DNA from: Rhodanobacter sp. FDAARGOS 1247
GTDB taxonomy: Bacteria; Pseudomonadota; Gammaproteobacteria; Xanthomonadales; Rhodanobacteraceae
Reading direction: 5' to 3'
DNA: 64,000 bases
Assembly: GCF_016889805.1 (NCBI RefSeq)
Contig: NZ_CP069535.1
Span: forward strand, 3,855,514-3,919,513
This document shows, piece after piece, positions 22,227 through 30,692 of the stretch (position 1 is its first letter; each line of letters opens with the position of its first letter). The position numbers and the translations under genes were made by a program. The notes below the pieces were generated by a model, which was given only the letters and a program-made list of their open reading frames with translations, did no database searches and had not been told where the DNA came from.

Positions 22227-25010
22227 ATGCGTCGCTACCTTCCCGTGCTGCTTGCCCTGCTCGCGATCAACCACTTCGCACATGCCGAAGCGGCGTCACG
22301 AACCCTCGACGACTTCACCCAGCCGAACGCCTGGCAAGCCATCGCCACCGACGACATCGGCGTATCCCTGCGCCCGGCCAGCGGGCCGCACGGCAAGGCG
22401 ATCTGCCTGGACTTCGACTTCAACGGCGTGTCCGGCGGGCCGAGCCTGCGTCGCACGCTGCCGATCACTTTTCCCGACAACTACGCGCTGTCGTTCGACG
22501 TGCGCGGCAACATGCCGACGAACGACCTGCAACTGAAACTGATCGACGCCAGCGGCGACAACGTGTGGTGGTATCGACAACAGAACTTCCGGCCGACCGA
22601 TGCGTGGCAGACGATCACCGCCAACAGGCGCGACATCGTTTCGGCTTGGGGTCCGGCGCAGGACCGCACGCTGCGCCACACGCAGACGCTGGAATTCACC
22701 CTGTATGCCGGGCAGGGCGGTCGCGGCGAATTCTGCCTCGGCAATCTCCGCCTGACGCCGTTGCCGCCCGCACCCGTCGACGAGCCCACGCCGGCCAGCC
22801 TCACCCCGAATGCCCGGCTGATGCGGCAGGCGCGCAGCGCCCCGCGCGGCATCTACCCGCGGGGCTTCTCCGGCGAGCAGAGCTACTGGACCCTGGTCGG
22901 CGTGGACGGTGGCGCGAAGCAATCGGCGCTGCTCTCCGAGGACGGCGCGGTGGAGGTGCGCAAGGGCGGCTGGTCGATCGAGCCGATGCTGCTGGACGGC
23001 GACACGCTGATCGACTGGGGCACGGTGAAAGCCACGCAAAGCCTGCAGGACGGCTACCTGCCGATTCCCACCGTGCACTGGCAGGCCGACGGCCTGCGGC
23101 TGGACACCACAGCCTTCGCCAACGGCACGTCGGCTCGTTCGAACCTGCTGCTGCAATACCGCCTGCACAACGACGGCTCGCAACCGCGCACGCTGACGCT
23201 GGCCTTGCTGTTGCGACCGTTCCAGGTCAATCCGCCCACCCAGTTTCTCAACACGCCCGGCGGCATCAGCGCGATCCGCGACCTCGAGCGGGATGGCCAT
23301 GGCGTGCAGGTCAATCGGGCGCTGCGCGTCGTGCCGCTGCAGACACCCACCGCGTTTGTCGGCAGTCGCCATGGCGAGCTCACCTTGCCGCAGCGGCTGG
23401 CCCGCGGCGAACGGCCGCGCATCACCGCGCTGCACGACGACAGCGGCTACGCCCAAGGCGCGCTGCTGTATCGGCTGACCGTGCCGGCTCACTCGGCCGT
23501 GACGCTGGGCCTGGTGGTGCCTTCGGATGCGTCTTCGTTCGCCACTCCCGCCGACGCCATGCGCTGGCTGCAGCAACAGCGCGACGAGGTGGCGGCCGCA
23601 TGGCGCGAAAAGCTCGATCGCGTGACCCTGCAATTGCCGGCTGCCCAACAGGCGCTGGTCGACACCGCGCGCAGCGCGCAGGCCCAGATGCTGATTTCGC
23701 GCGATGGCCCGGCGCTGCAACCGGGCACGCGTTCGTATGCGCGCACGTGGATTCGCGACGGCGCGATGATGAGCGAGGCGCTGCTGCGCAGCGGCCACGC
23801 CGACGTTGCGGGCGCGTTCGTGCAGTGGTACGCGCCGCACCAGTTCGCCACCGGCAAGGTGCCGTGCTGCGTCGATGCGCGCGGTGCCGACCCGGTGGTG
23901 GAGAACGACAGTCCCGGCGAATTGCTGTTCGCGATCGCCGAATGGTGGCGCTACGGCCATGACCGTGCCGGCCTGCGGCGGCTATGGCCGCACGTGGAAC
24001 GCACGGTGGCCTACATGGACCGGCTGCGCGCCAGCGAGCGCACCCCGGCGCAGCAGGGCAGCTCGCGCTACGGCCTGATGCCGGCCTCGATCAGCCACGA
24101 AGGCTACTCGGCCAAGCCGATGCATTCGTACTGGGACGACTTCTGGGCGCTGCGCGGCTACGACGATGCGGTCGAGCTGGCGCGCGTCCTGGCCAGGCAC
24201 GACGAGGCGATCCGCTACGCCGCCTCGCGCGATGCCTTCCGCGCCGACCTGCAGGCCTCGATCCTGGCGGCGGTGCACGAACACCGCATCGACTTCATCC
24301 CCGGCGCGGCCGAGCTGGGCGACTTCGATGCCACCTCCACCACCATCGCGCTGTCGCCCGGCGGCACCCAGGCGTGGTTGCCGCCAGCGTTGCTGCAGCA
24401 GACCTTCGAGCGCTACTGGCAGGGCTTCATCGCGCGGCGCGACGGCGACAAGCCATGGGATGACTACACCCCGTACGAGTGGCGCAACGTGGCGGCCTTC
24501 GTCCGGCTGGGCTGGCGCCAGCGGGTGCCGGCGCTGCTCGACTTCTTCATGGCCGACCGCCGTCCCGCGGGGTGGAACCAGTGGGCCGAAGTGGTGGGTC
24601 GCGACGCGCGCGAGCCGCGCTTTGTCGGCGACATGCCGCATGCGTGGATCGCCTCGGACTTCCTGCGCTCGCTGTACGACCTGTTTGCCTGGGAGCGCCG
24701 CAGCGACCAGGCGCTGGTGCTGGCCGACGGCATGCCGGTGGACTGGCTGCGCGGCGAAGGCATCGGCATTGAGCACCTGCGCACGCCCTACGGCGAGCTG
24801 AGTTACCGCCTGCGCGAACACGACGGGCGGCTGGAGCTGTCGCTGCCGGCCGGCAACGCGATGCCGCCCGGCGGCCTGGTGCTGCGCTGGCCGTACGCCG
24901 GCCAGCCCGGCGGCACGGCGCGGCTGAATGGTGCGCCGGTGGCGTGGCGGCACGGCGAGATCGTCGTCCGCTCGCTGCCCGCCACGGTGCAGATCGACCC
25001 CGCCCGCTGA
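22227..25010 (+). CDS. secreted glycosidase-like protein, unassigned family
   Basis: A 927-residue exported protein. After a signal peptide (residues about 1-23) an N-terminal beta-sandwich carbohydrate-binding-like module (about 25-180, DNYALSFDVRGNMPTNDLQL, FTLYAGQGGRGEFCLGNLRL) is followed by a second beta-rich part. A six-hairpin (alpha/alpha) toroid-like domain follows (about 490-860), with TRSYARTWIRDGAMMSEALL, CVDARGADPVVENDSPGELLFAIAEWW, DDFWALRGYDDAV and FVGDMPHAWIASDFLRSLYD. The toroid and the Asp/Glu-rich patches suggest a glycoside hydrolase or phosphorylase-related enzyme, but I could not place it in a CAZy family. It is the last gene of the operon, 2 bases after the MalG-type permease. 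It probably acts on the same glucan as GH144 in the periplasm or outside the cell. Confidence 0.75.
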   Translation: MRRYLPVLLALLAINHFAHAEAASRTLDDFTQPNAWQAIATDDIGVSLRPASGPHGKAICLDFDFNGVSGGPSLRRTLPITFPDNYALSFDVRGNMPTNDLQLKLIDASGDNVWWYRQQNFRPTDAWQTITANRRDIVSAWGPAQDRTLRHTQTLEFTLYAGQGGRGEFCLGNLRLTPLPPAPVDEPTPASLTPNARLMRQARSAPRGIYPRGFSGEQSYWTLVGVDGGAKQSALLSEDGAVEVRKGGWSIEPMLLDGDTLIDWGTVKATQSLQDGYLPIPTVHWQADGLRLDTTAFANGTSARSNLLLQYRLHNDGSQPRTLTLALLLRPFQVNPPTQFLNTPGGISAIRDLERDGHGVQVNRALRVVPLQTPTAFVGSRHGELTLPQRLARGERPRITALHDDSGYAQGALLYRLTVPAHSAVTLGLVVPSDASSFATPADAMRWLQQQRDEVAAAWREKLDRVTLQLPAAQQALVDTARSAQAQMLISRDGPALQPGTRSYARTWIRDGAMMSEALLRSGHADVAGAFVQWYAPHQFATGKVPCCVDARGADPVVENDSPGELLFAIAEWWRYGHDRAGLRRLWPHVERTVAYMDRLRASERTPAQQGSSRYGLMPASISHEGYSAKPMHSYWDDFWALRGYDDAVELARVLARHDEAIRYAASRDAFRADLQASILAAVHEHRIDFIPGAAELGDFDATSTTIALSPGGTQAWLPPALLQQTFERYWQGFIARRDGDKPWDDYTPYEWRNVAAFVRLGWRQRVPALLDFFMADRRPAGWNQWAEVVGRDAREPRFVGDMPHAWIASDFLRSLYDLFAWERRSDQALVLADGMPVDWLRGEGIGIEHLRTPYGELSYRLREHDGRLELSLPAGNAMPPGGLVLRWPYAGQPGGTARLNGAPVAWRHGEIVVRSLPATVQIDPAR

Positions 25011-25029
25011 TCCCGACTGCGAAAACCGC

Positions 25030-25072
25030 TTGACCGAGACGTTGCGCCTACTGTACTAATGCACACAGTACA
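25030..25072 (+). promoter_or_regulatory. promoter and palindromic operator for the GntR/ABC cassette
   Basis: A -35 like TTGACC (25030-25035) and a -10 like TGTACT (25052-25057) with a 16-base spacer precede the GntR gene. The -10 region is one arm of TGTACT-N9-AGTACA (25052-25057 and 25067-25072), a palindrome of the kind bound by YtrA-type GntR repressors. GGTACA (25076-25081) follows. This suggests autoregulation of the cassette. Confidence 0.7.
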
Positions 25073-25098
25073 CAAGGTACAGCCAAGCGGAGACCCTG

Positions 25099-25509
25099 AT
25101 GGCCCGAACCCAAGCCCTGCTGATCCAGATCGCCACCGGCGATCCGCGGCCGATCAGCAAGCAGATCGTCGACGGCGTGCGCATGAAGATCGCCACCGGC
25201 GAGCTCGCCGTCGGCGCGCAGCTGCCCAGCGTGCGCGGACTGGCGCAGCAGTTGACGATCAACCCGAACACCGTGGCCAAGGCCTATGCCGAACTCACCG
25301 GCGACGGCTGGCTGGAATCGCGCCAGGGCCTGGGCCTGTACGTGGCCACGCCGCGCCAGCGGCTGAGCAATGCCGAACGCGACCGCCGCATGGATGACGC
25401 CGTGCAGAACTTCGTGCACGAGGTGGCCGCGCTGGACTATCCGCCCGAGCGCGCGCTGAGCCGGCTGGAACGCGCGCTGCGCGTGCTGGCCCCGAAGAAA
25501 TCCGCCTGA
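25099..25509 (+). CDS. GntR-family regulator, YtrA subfamily
   Basis: A 136-residue regulator with a winged helix in its N-terminal two-thirds: PISKQIVDGVRMKIATGELAVGAQLPSVRGLAQQL and INPNTVAKAYAELTGDGWLESRQGLGLYVA. Only a short helical C-terminal tail follows, the defining feature of the YtrA subfamily, whose members repress adjacent ABC-transporter genes. Here the ABC ATPase begins 20 bases after its stop. The palindrome at 25052-25072 is the likely binding site. The inducer is unknown; in other bacteria related regulators respond to cell-envelope-acting compounds. Confidence 0.93.
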   Translation: MARTQALLIQIATGDPRPISKQIVDGVRMKIATGELAVGAQLPSVRGLAQQLTINPNTVAKAYAELTGDGWLESRQGLGLYVATPRQRLSNAERDRRMDDAVQNFVHEVAALDYPPERALSRLERALRVLAPKKSA

Positions 25510-25529
25510 CCCGGAGGCGAGAGACGAGC

Positions 25530-26450
25530 ATGACCGAGCCCACGCCTTCCGAGTACGTGATCGAGACCGCAGCGTTGTGCAAGCGCTACGGCACCAAGCT
25601 GGCGCTGGACCAGCTGGACCTGCGCATCGCCAGCGGCCGCATCCACGCCATCGTGGGCGCGAACGGGGCGGGCAAGTCCACGCTGTTCCGCATCCTGCTC
25701 GGCTTCCTGCCACCGAGCTCGGGCCAGGCCCGCATCCTCGGCCGCGACAGCCAGCGATTGACACCGACCGACCGCGGCCGCATCGGTTTCGTCAACGAGG
25801 AACACACGCTGCCGAACTGGATGCGCGTGGCGGCGGTGACCGCGATGCAGCGCCACCACTACCCGCGCTGGGACCAGCGCGCGTTCGACGAGGTGATCGG
25901 CCACTACCACGTGCTGCCGGAGCAAAAGGTCGGCCAGCTGTCGCGCGGCGAGCGCGCCGGTTTCAACCTCGCGCTGACCCTGGCGCAACGGCCGGAGCTG
26001 CTGGTGCTGGACGAGCCGACCCTGGGGCTGGACGTGGTGGCCAAGCGCGCCTTCCTCGAATCGCTGCTGTATTCGAACGCGGCCGGCCAGTGCACGGTGA
26101 TCTATTGCTCGCACCAGATGGAAGAGGTCGAACGGGTCGCCGACAACCTGATCATCCTCGAACGCGGCCGACTGATGAACATGTCGGCGCCCGACGATTT
26201 CTGCGCGCGGGTGACCCACTGGGTGGCGGACATCCCGTTCGCCGGCCCGCCCCCGGCCAGCGTGCCCGGACTGCTGCAGGTACAGCGCATCGACGGCTTG
26301 CACCACTACCTGGTGCTGGACCAGGACGAGGACTTCGCCAGCTTCCTGCAAGCCAGCGGCGCGCGTTCGGTGCAGAGCATGCCGGTGAGCCTGGACCGTG
26401 CGGTCAACGGCTTCCTGGCCAAGAACCACGCCGTACCGGCCGCGGCCTGA
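25530..26450 (+). CDS. ABC transporter ATP-binding protein (YtrB-like)
   Basis: A 306-residue ABC ATPase. Walker A GANGAGKSTLFRILLGFLPP, Walker B ELLVLDEPTLGLDVVAKRA and the H-loop YCSHQMEEVERVADNL are intact. The signature loop is degenerate, LSRGERAGFNLALTLAQRP, instead of LSGGQ. After about residue 210 a 90-residue C-terminal part follows, typical of exporter ATPases in YtrA-controlled systems. It lies 20 bases after the GntR gene and 26 bases before the permease gene, so these form one unit. It likely powers export or envelope protection, but the substrate is unknown. Confidence 0.9.
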   Translation: MTEPTPSEYVIETAALCKRYGTKLALDQLDLRIASGRIHAIVGANGAGKSTLFRILLGFLPPSSGQARILGRDSQRLTPTDRGRIGFVNEEHTLPNWMRVAAVTAMQRHHYPRWDQRAFDEVIGHYHVLPEQKVGQLSRGERAGFNLALTLAQRPELLVLDEPTLGLDVVAKRAFLESLLYSNAAGQCTVIYCSHQMEEVERVADNLIILERGRLMNMSAPDDFCARVTHWVADIPFAGPPPASVPGLLQVQRIDGLHHYLVLDQDEDFASFLQASGARSVQSMPVSLDRAVNGFLAKNHAVPAAA

Positions 26451-26476
26451 GCGCCGCCCTTTTTCGAGGAAACAAC

Positions 26477-28327
26477 ATGCGCGATCTTTTCAGGGCCGAA
26501 CTGCTGCGCTTCCGCAGCTGGGCCATCGCCGGCGCGTTGCTGCATCTGCTGGTGCTGGGTTTCCTGACCCGGGTGGTCGACCTGGCGCAGCAGCCACTGC
26601 TGGTTTACCGCGTGTTCGGCGGCGTCTACGCGCTGGCCGGCCTGTTGCTGGGGCTGTTCCAGATGGGCAGCTACCGGCGTCCCAGCACCTGGCTGAACCT
26701 GCTGCACCGGCCGTTGCCGAACTGGCGCATCGCCGCGGCGCTGCTGGGTGCGGGCGTCGTGTTGCTGGCGCTGGCCGCGGCGCTGCCGATCCTGCTGATC
26801 GCCGTCTACCAGCACGGCATGACCGCACGCGTGGTCGACCTGCGCCACTGGCTGTTCCCGCTGGCCGCGCTGCTGATCGCCGCCTGCGGTTACCTGGCCG
26901 GCGCCTACTGCATGCTCGGCGGTCGTCGTCATTCGACCTGCGCGCTGGTGTTCCTGGTGTTGCTGGCGGTGAGCCAGGCCATCGGTCCGCGGATGCTGAT
27001 CGTGCAGGCGCTGGCCCTGCTGTGGCTGGCGGCGATGGTGCTGGCCGCGTTCAAGCCCGACCTCAGTGCGCCGCCGCGTTCGCTCACCGCCACCGTGATC
27101 ACCGCCCTGCCGCTGCAGATGGGCGTCTATCTGCTGGCCCTGCTGCTGGGCTTCGGCGTGGAGATGCTGTGGATCATGCAGGGCACGCATCCGAACAACA
27201 TGAGCGTGCCGCCACCCGGCGGCCACAACGAAACCGAACGGATGACGCCGCAGCAGCGCATGCTGGCTGGCCTGGCCGCCAGCCGCGCGGCGCAGGCGCC
27301 GCTGTGGCGCGAGCAGGTGGCGCTGTCCGAAGTGCATGAGATCGGGTCGCAGCTGGCGGCCACCCCGGTGCGCAACGAACTCACCCACGCCGCGGCGGCG
27401 CAGATGGAATTCGACGACGAGGAACTGCGCGTGCGCTGGGTGTTCAGCCACGATCGCATGCGCTTCGAAGGCTACCGCCTCACCGATGGCCGCCATTTCG
27501 GCGAGCTTGGCGTGGGCGCCGGCGATGCTGCATTCCCGGCACCGGCGCAGGCGGCCGGCAGCCTGCCGGCCCTGCCCAGGGGTGATGGCGCGCTGGTCGC
27601 CGGCAACACGCTGTATCACTACGTCAGCGCCAGCCATCAGGCACGGCCGCGCATCCGCCTGGCCGCCGGTGAAATCCTGGCCGGGGTGACGCCGGTGGGC
27701 GAAAGCCTGGTGGTGGCGAGCGATCGCGCGCTGTACTTCTTCGATGGTCGCGACGCGGCCGCCAGCGACGCCTTGTTGAGCCCGCGCCAGCGACTGTCGA
27801 TGCCCGGCCGCAGCGGCGACCTGAGCAACATCGATCTGATCGAGCTGGTGGACGGCTACCTGGTGTCGTTCTCCTTCACCACCTACGCACATGAACTCAC
27901 CGGCGCGGCGCCGTACCAGAGCGTGCTGTGGCTGGACGACGCCGGCTACGTCACCGAAGCTGCCCATCGCGCGATCGGCTACGACTACCCCGCGTTGTAC
28001 CGCTACAAGGCGTGGTGGCCATCGCCGGCGCTGTATGCCTTGCGCGTGGCGGCGCTGGAGCTGTTCGCGGTACACGATCCGCTGGACGTCACCGCGCCAC
28101 CGCCGATTCCCCGCCGCATCCAGCTGTTCGCCGGCGCCCTGATGCTGCTGTCGCTGCTGGCGGCGATCTGGCTGTGCCGTCGACGCGCCCTGTCCACGCC
28201 GGCGCGGCTGGCCTGGCTGCTGGCTTGCGCCGTGGTCGGACTGCCGGCGCTGGCCAGTCTGTGGCTGCTGTATCCCGCCGGCGAATACGCGCCGTCCCGA
28301 CGCAAGCTGCTGCCCGCAACCGCCTGA
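26477..28327 (+). CDS. large ABC-type permease with a soluble insert
   Basis: A 616-residue membrane protein. It has about seven hydrophobic segments in residues 10-235 (for example AGALLHLLVLGFLTRVVDL and LAALLIAACGYLAGAYCML). A hydrophilic region of about 300 residues follows (about 240-535), then two more C-terminal spans (LFAGALMLLSLLAAIWLC, LLACAVVGLPALASLWLL). The soluble part has repeated beta-like units (ALVAGNTLYHYVSAS, ESLVVASDRALYFFDGRDA, LIELVDGYLVSFSFTTYA) that might form a small propeller. It follows the ABC ATPase by 26 bases and is its likely membrane partner. Family permeases are usually much shorter, so the insert is unusual. RBS GAGGAAA precedes the ATG. Confidence 0.75.
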   Translation: MRDLFRAELLRFRSWAIAGALLHLLVLGFLTRVVDLAQQPLLVYRVFGGVYALAGLLLGLFQMGSYRRPSTWLNLLHRPLPNWRIAAALLGAGVVLLALAAALPILLIAVYQHGMTARVVDLRHWLFPLAALLIAACGYLAGAYCMLGGRRHSTCALVFLVLLAVSQAIGPRMLIVQALALLWLAAMVLAAFKPDLSAPPRSLTATVITALPLQMGVYLLALLLGFGVEMLWIMQGTHPNNMSVPPPGGHNETERMTPQQRMLAGLAASRAAQAPLWREQVALSEVHEIGSQLAATPVRNELTHAAAAQMEFDDEELRVRWVFSHDRMRFEGYRLTDGRHFGELGVGAGDAAFPAPAQAAGSLPALPRGDGALVAGNTLYHYVSASHQARPRIRLAAGEILAGVTPVGESLVVASDRALYFFDGRDAAASDALLSPRQRLSMPGRSGDLSNIDLIELVDGYLVSFSFTTYAHELTGAAPYQSVLWLDDAGYVTEAAHRAIGYDYPALYRYKAWWPSPALYALRVAALELFAVHDPLDVTAPPPIPRRIQLFAGALMLLSLLAAIWLCRRRALSTPARLAWLLACAVVGLPALASLWLLYPAGEYAPSRRKLLPATA

Positions 28328-28404
28328 CCACGCGCGGCGCAGGCCGCCTCGTCCCCTTGATGATGCGGCCCGTCGGCATGACGGGCCGACAGCCGGAGAA
28401 ATCC

Positions 28405-30498
28405 ATGTCCACGTTCCCGAAGTGGTTGGCGGCGCTGTGCGCCCTCGTGCTGGCGCTGGCGAGCGGAACGGTGCGCGCCGACGAGGCAGCAGACGCTGCC
28501 GCCCTGCATCGCGCGGTCGCCATCGAGCAGGCGCGCGCGCCGGCGCCGCGCTTTCCGCGCAGCGCGTTCCTGGTCGATCGGATGATCGACAGCGTGAGCC
28601 TGTCGCCCGACGGGCGATCCGTCGCCTGGCTGCGCGTGCAGGGCAACCAGCGCAGCGTGTGGCTGCAGTCGACCGCGGGTGGCGCCGCACGCCAGCTGCT
28701 CTCGCGTACCGAGGCGCGCCAGTTGTACTGGTCGCGCGACAGCCGGTGGCTGCTGCTGGAATCGCCGCGCCAGCTGTTTGCGCTGGCGGCGGCCGACCAG
28801 GGCGGCTCCGGCATCGTCACCGCGCTGGGTGGCGGCGAACGGCGCGAAGTGCGTGCCGTCGATCCGCTGCAGGGCGCCGCGGTCATCGTCAGCGAGCAGG
28901 TGCCGACCACGTCGCCGGCATCGGCCAAGACGTGGCGCCTGTTGCGCGTGGACATCCACGGCAAGCGCAGCGTGCTGCACGAAGACGCCGATGAACTGGC
29001 CGGGTTCGCGTTCGATCCGCAGGGTCGGCTGGCCTTCCTCGAACGGGTCGAACACGAGGACCTGGTGATCCATCGCGTCGACGCGGACGGCGGCCTGCAC
29101 GAGGTGCTGCGCTGCGCGCAGTTGCAGCGCTGCAGCCTGTTGCCGGTGACCGCGCCAGACGGCGAGCTGCTGCTGCGCACGGATCGCGGCGGCAGCCTGC
29201 TCGACCTGGCGCGGCTGGATGCGCAAGGCAAGCTGCATACCCTGCTCACCGATCCGGCGGGCAAAGCCGACCTCGATGCGCTGCTGCTCGATCCCGTCGA
29301 CGGCCAGCCGCTGATCGCCAGCTGGCGCAGCAGCACGTCGGCGCAGCGCGGGCTGGATGCGCAGACGCAGCAGGCGGTCGAAGCCATCACCCGCCACTTC
29401 CCGCAACGCGATCTGGACATCCAGGTCGGTCGCGGCGCGCAGGCCGCGTGGCTGGTCGGCGAACGCGGGCCCACGCTGCAGGCCGGGCGCTGGCATCTCT
29501 ACGAGCCGTGGTCGGGTCGATTCAAGCCGTTCCTCGACGACGCGCTGACGCAGCAGCGCAGCGGCAAGCCGCTGTCGCCGTTGCCCGAGTCGGCACTGGC
29601 ACGCAAGATTCCGTTTACCTGGAAAGCCTCCGACGGCATGCGCCTGCATGGCTTCCTGCTGCTGCCGCCGGGCGCCGATCCGGCCACGCTGCCACTGGTG
29701 GTGACGCCGCATGGCGGTCCGTGGAACCACGATCGCCCGGACTACGGCAGCTTCGGGCAGTTCCTGGTCAACCGCGGCTACGCGGTGTTCCAGCCGCAGT
29801 TCCGCGGCTCCACCGGCTACGGCCGCGACTACGTGCTCGCCGCGCACGGCGACTTCGGCAACGGCCGGGTGCAGCAGGACATCGTGGAAGGCACGCGTTA
29901 CCTGCTGGCGCAGGGCATCGGCGATGCGCAGCGGGTCGGCATCGCCGGCGCCTCGTTCGGCGGCTACGCGACCCTGCTCGGGGTGACCTTCCAGCCGGAG
30001 TTGTTCAAGGTGGGCGTGGCGATCGTGCCGCCGGCGGATTTCGGCTGGGATCTGCGCTGGGTTTCGCGCAGCCACGAGGCGCTGAACCTGTCGCGCTACA
30101 TCCCGTTCATCGCCTGGCTGCGCCTGCTGTCGCTGGACCTGGACGACGACGCCACCATGGCGCGGCTGCATGCGCAGTCGCCGCTGGCCAACGCGGCACG
30201 GATGCAGCGTCCGTTGTTGTTGATCGCCGGTGGCGCGGATCACCGGGTGGCGATCCGTGGCGTCATCGCGTACGCCGCGCAGCTGAAGCTGATGGAGCGG
30301 GAGGTCAGCCTGCTGGTCGATGACCAGGCCGGCCACACCAACGAGGATCCGCTGGCCAGGGAGGCGATGTTCTACCTCACCGGACGACTGTTGCAGCGTC
30401 AGCTGGGCGGCGTCGCAGCCGCGCCGCCGGACGCGGCGATGCGCGAATACCTGAAGAAAAATTTGCGACTCAGTGGAAAGGATCTGCGCGGCGAGTGA
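28405..30498 (+). CDS. S9-family prolyl-oligopeptidase-like peptidase, exported
   Basis: A 697-residue serine peptidase of family S9. A signal peptide (residues about 1-26, ending TVRA) is followed by a beta-propeller part (IDSVSLSPDGRSVAWLRVQ, RQLYWSRDSRWLLLESP) and the alpha/beta-hydrolase domain from about residue 405 (PLVVTPHGGPWNHD, GYAVFQPQFRGSTGYGRDYV). The triad is visible: GASFGG (Ser517), GGADHRV (Asp612) and AGHTNEDP (His644). Such enzymes cleave peptides after proline or hydrophobic residues, usually in the periplasm. It lies 77 bases after the permease gene in the same direction and may belong to the same regulated unit (inference). RBS GGAGAA precedes the ATG. Confidence 0.93.
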   Translation: MSTFPKWLAALCALVLALASGTVRADEAADAAALHRAVAIEQARAPAPRFPRSAFLVDRMIDSVSLSPDGRSVAWLRVQGNQRSVWLQSTAGGAARQLLSRTEARQLYWSRDSRWLLLESPRQLFALAAADQGGSGIVTALGGGERREVRAVDPLQGAAVIVSEQVPTTSPASAKTWRLLRVDIHGKRSVLHEDADELAGFAFDPQGRLAFLERVEHEDLVIHRVDADGGLHEVLRCAQLQRCSLLPVTAPDGELLLRTDRGGSLLDLARLDAQGKLHTLLTDPAGKADLDALLLDPVDGQPLIASWRSSTSAQRGLDAQTQQAVEAITRHFPQRDLDIQVGRGAQAAWLVGERGPTLQAGRWHLYEPWSGRFKPFLDDALTQQRSGKPLSPLPESALARKIPFTWKASDGMRLHGFLLLPPGADPATLPLVVTPHGGPWNHDRPDYGSFGQFLVNRGYAVFQPQFRGSTGYGRDYVLAAHGDFGNGRVQQDIVEGTRYLLAQGIGDAQRVGIAGASFGGYATLLGVTFQPELFKVGVAIVPPADFGWDLRWVSRSHEALNLSRYIPFIAWLRLLSLDLDDDATMARLHAQSPLANAARMQRPLLLIAGGADHRVAIRGVIAYAAQLKLMEREVSLLVDDQAGHTNEDPLAREAMFYLTGRLLQRQLGGVAAAPPDAAMREYLKKNLRLSGKDLRGE

Positions 30499-30606
30499 AT
30501 CGCGCCGACGGCCCGGTGCCGCCCTGCGCGGAAGCCGCGCAGGGCGGGCAGTGCCCGCCCCTTTCGACGGAAGCGCGCTTCGCCCAGGCAACGCTGGACG
30601 CGTGGA

Positions 30607-30686
30607 CCCTCACCCCAACCCTCTCTCCCGCAAGGGGACTTCCTGCGGTCGCCGGGGGAGAGGGAGCAACGCGCAAGAAGCGCGTT
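30607..30686. repeat. composite hairpin repeat between convergent genes
   Basis: The 194-base gap between the S9 peptidase and the pirin gene carries CCCTCTCTCCCGC...GGGGGAGAGGGAGC followed by AACGCGC-AAGAA-GCGCGTT (30668-30686, perfect 7-bp stem). The same order of parts is seen at 2965-3090, and here too the unit ends at the stop codon of the minus-strand gene. It probably terminates transcription from both sides. Confidence 0.7.
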
Positions 30687-30692
30687 ACTTGA

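Noticed and set aside
25099..30498. Lasso-peptide type cluster (ABC transporter plus S9 peptidase)
   Set aside because: No precursor, B or C enzyme is present, and the peptidase looks like an ordinary prolyl-oligopeptidase rather than an isopeptidase.
28003..30591. An 862-codon minus-strand open frame opposite the S9 peptidase
   Set aside because: The plus-strand frame has the catalytic triad and a signal peptide; the minus frame has neither.
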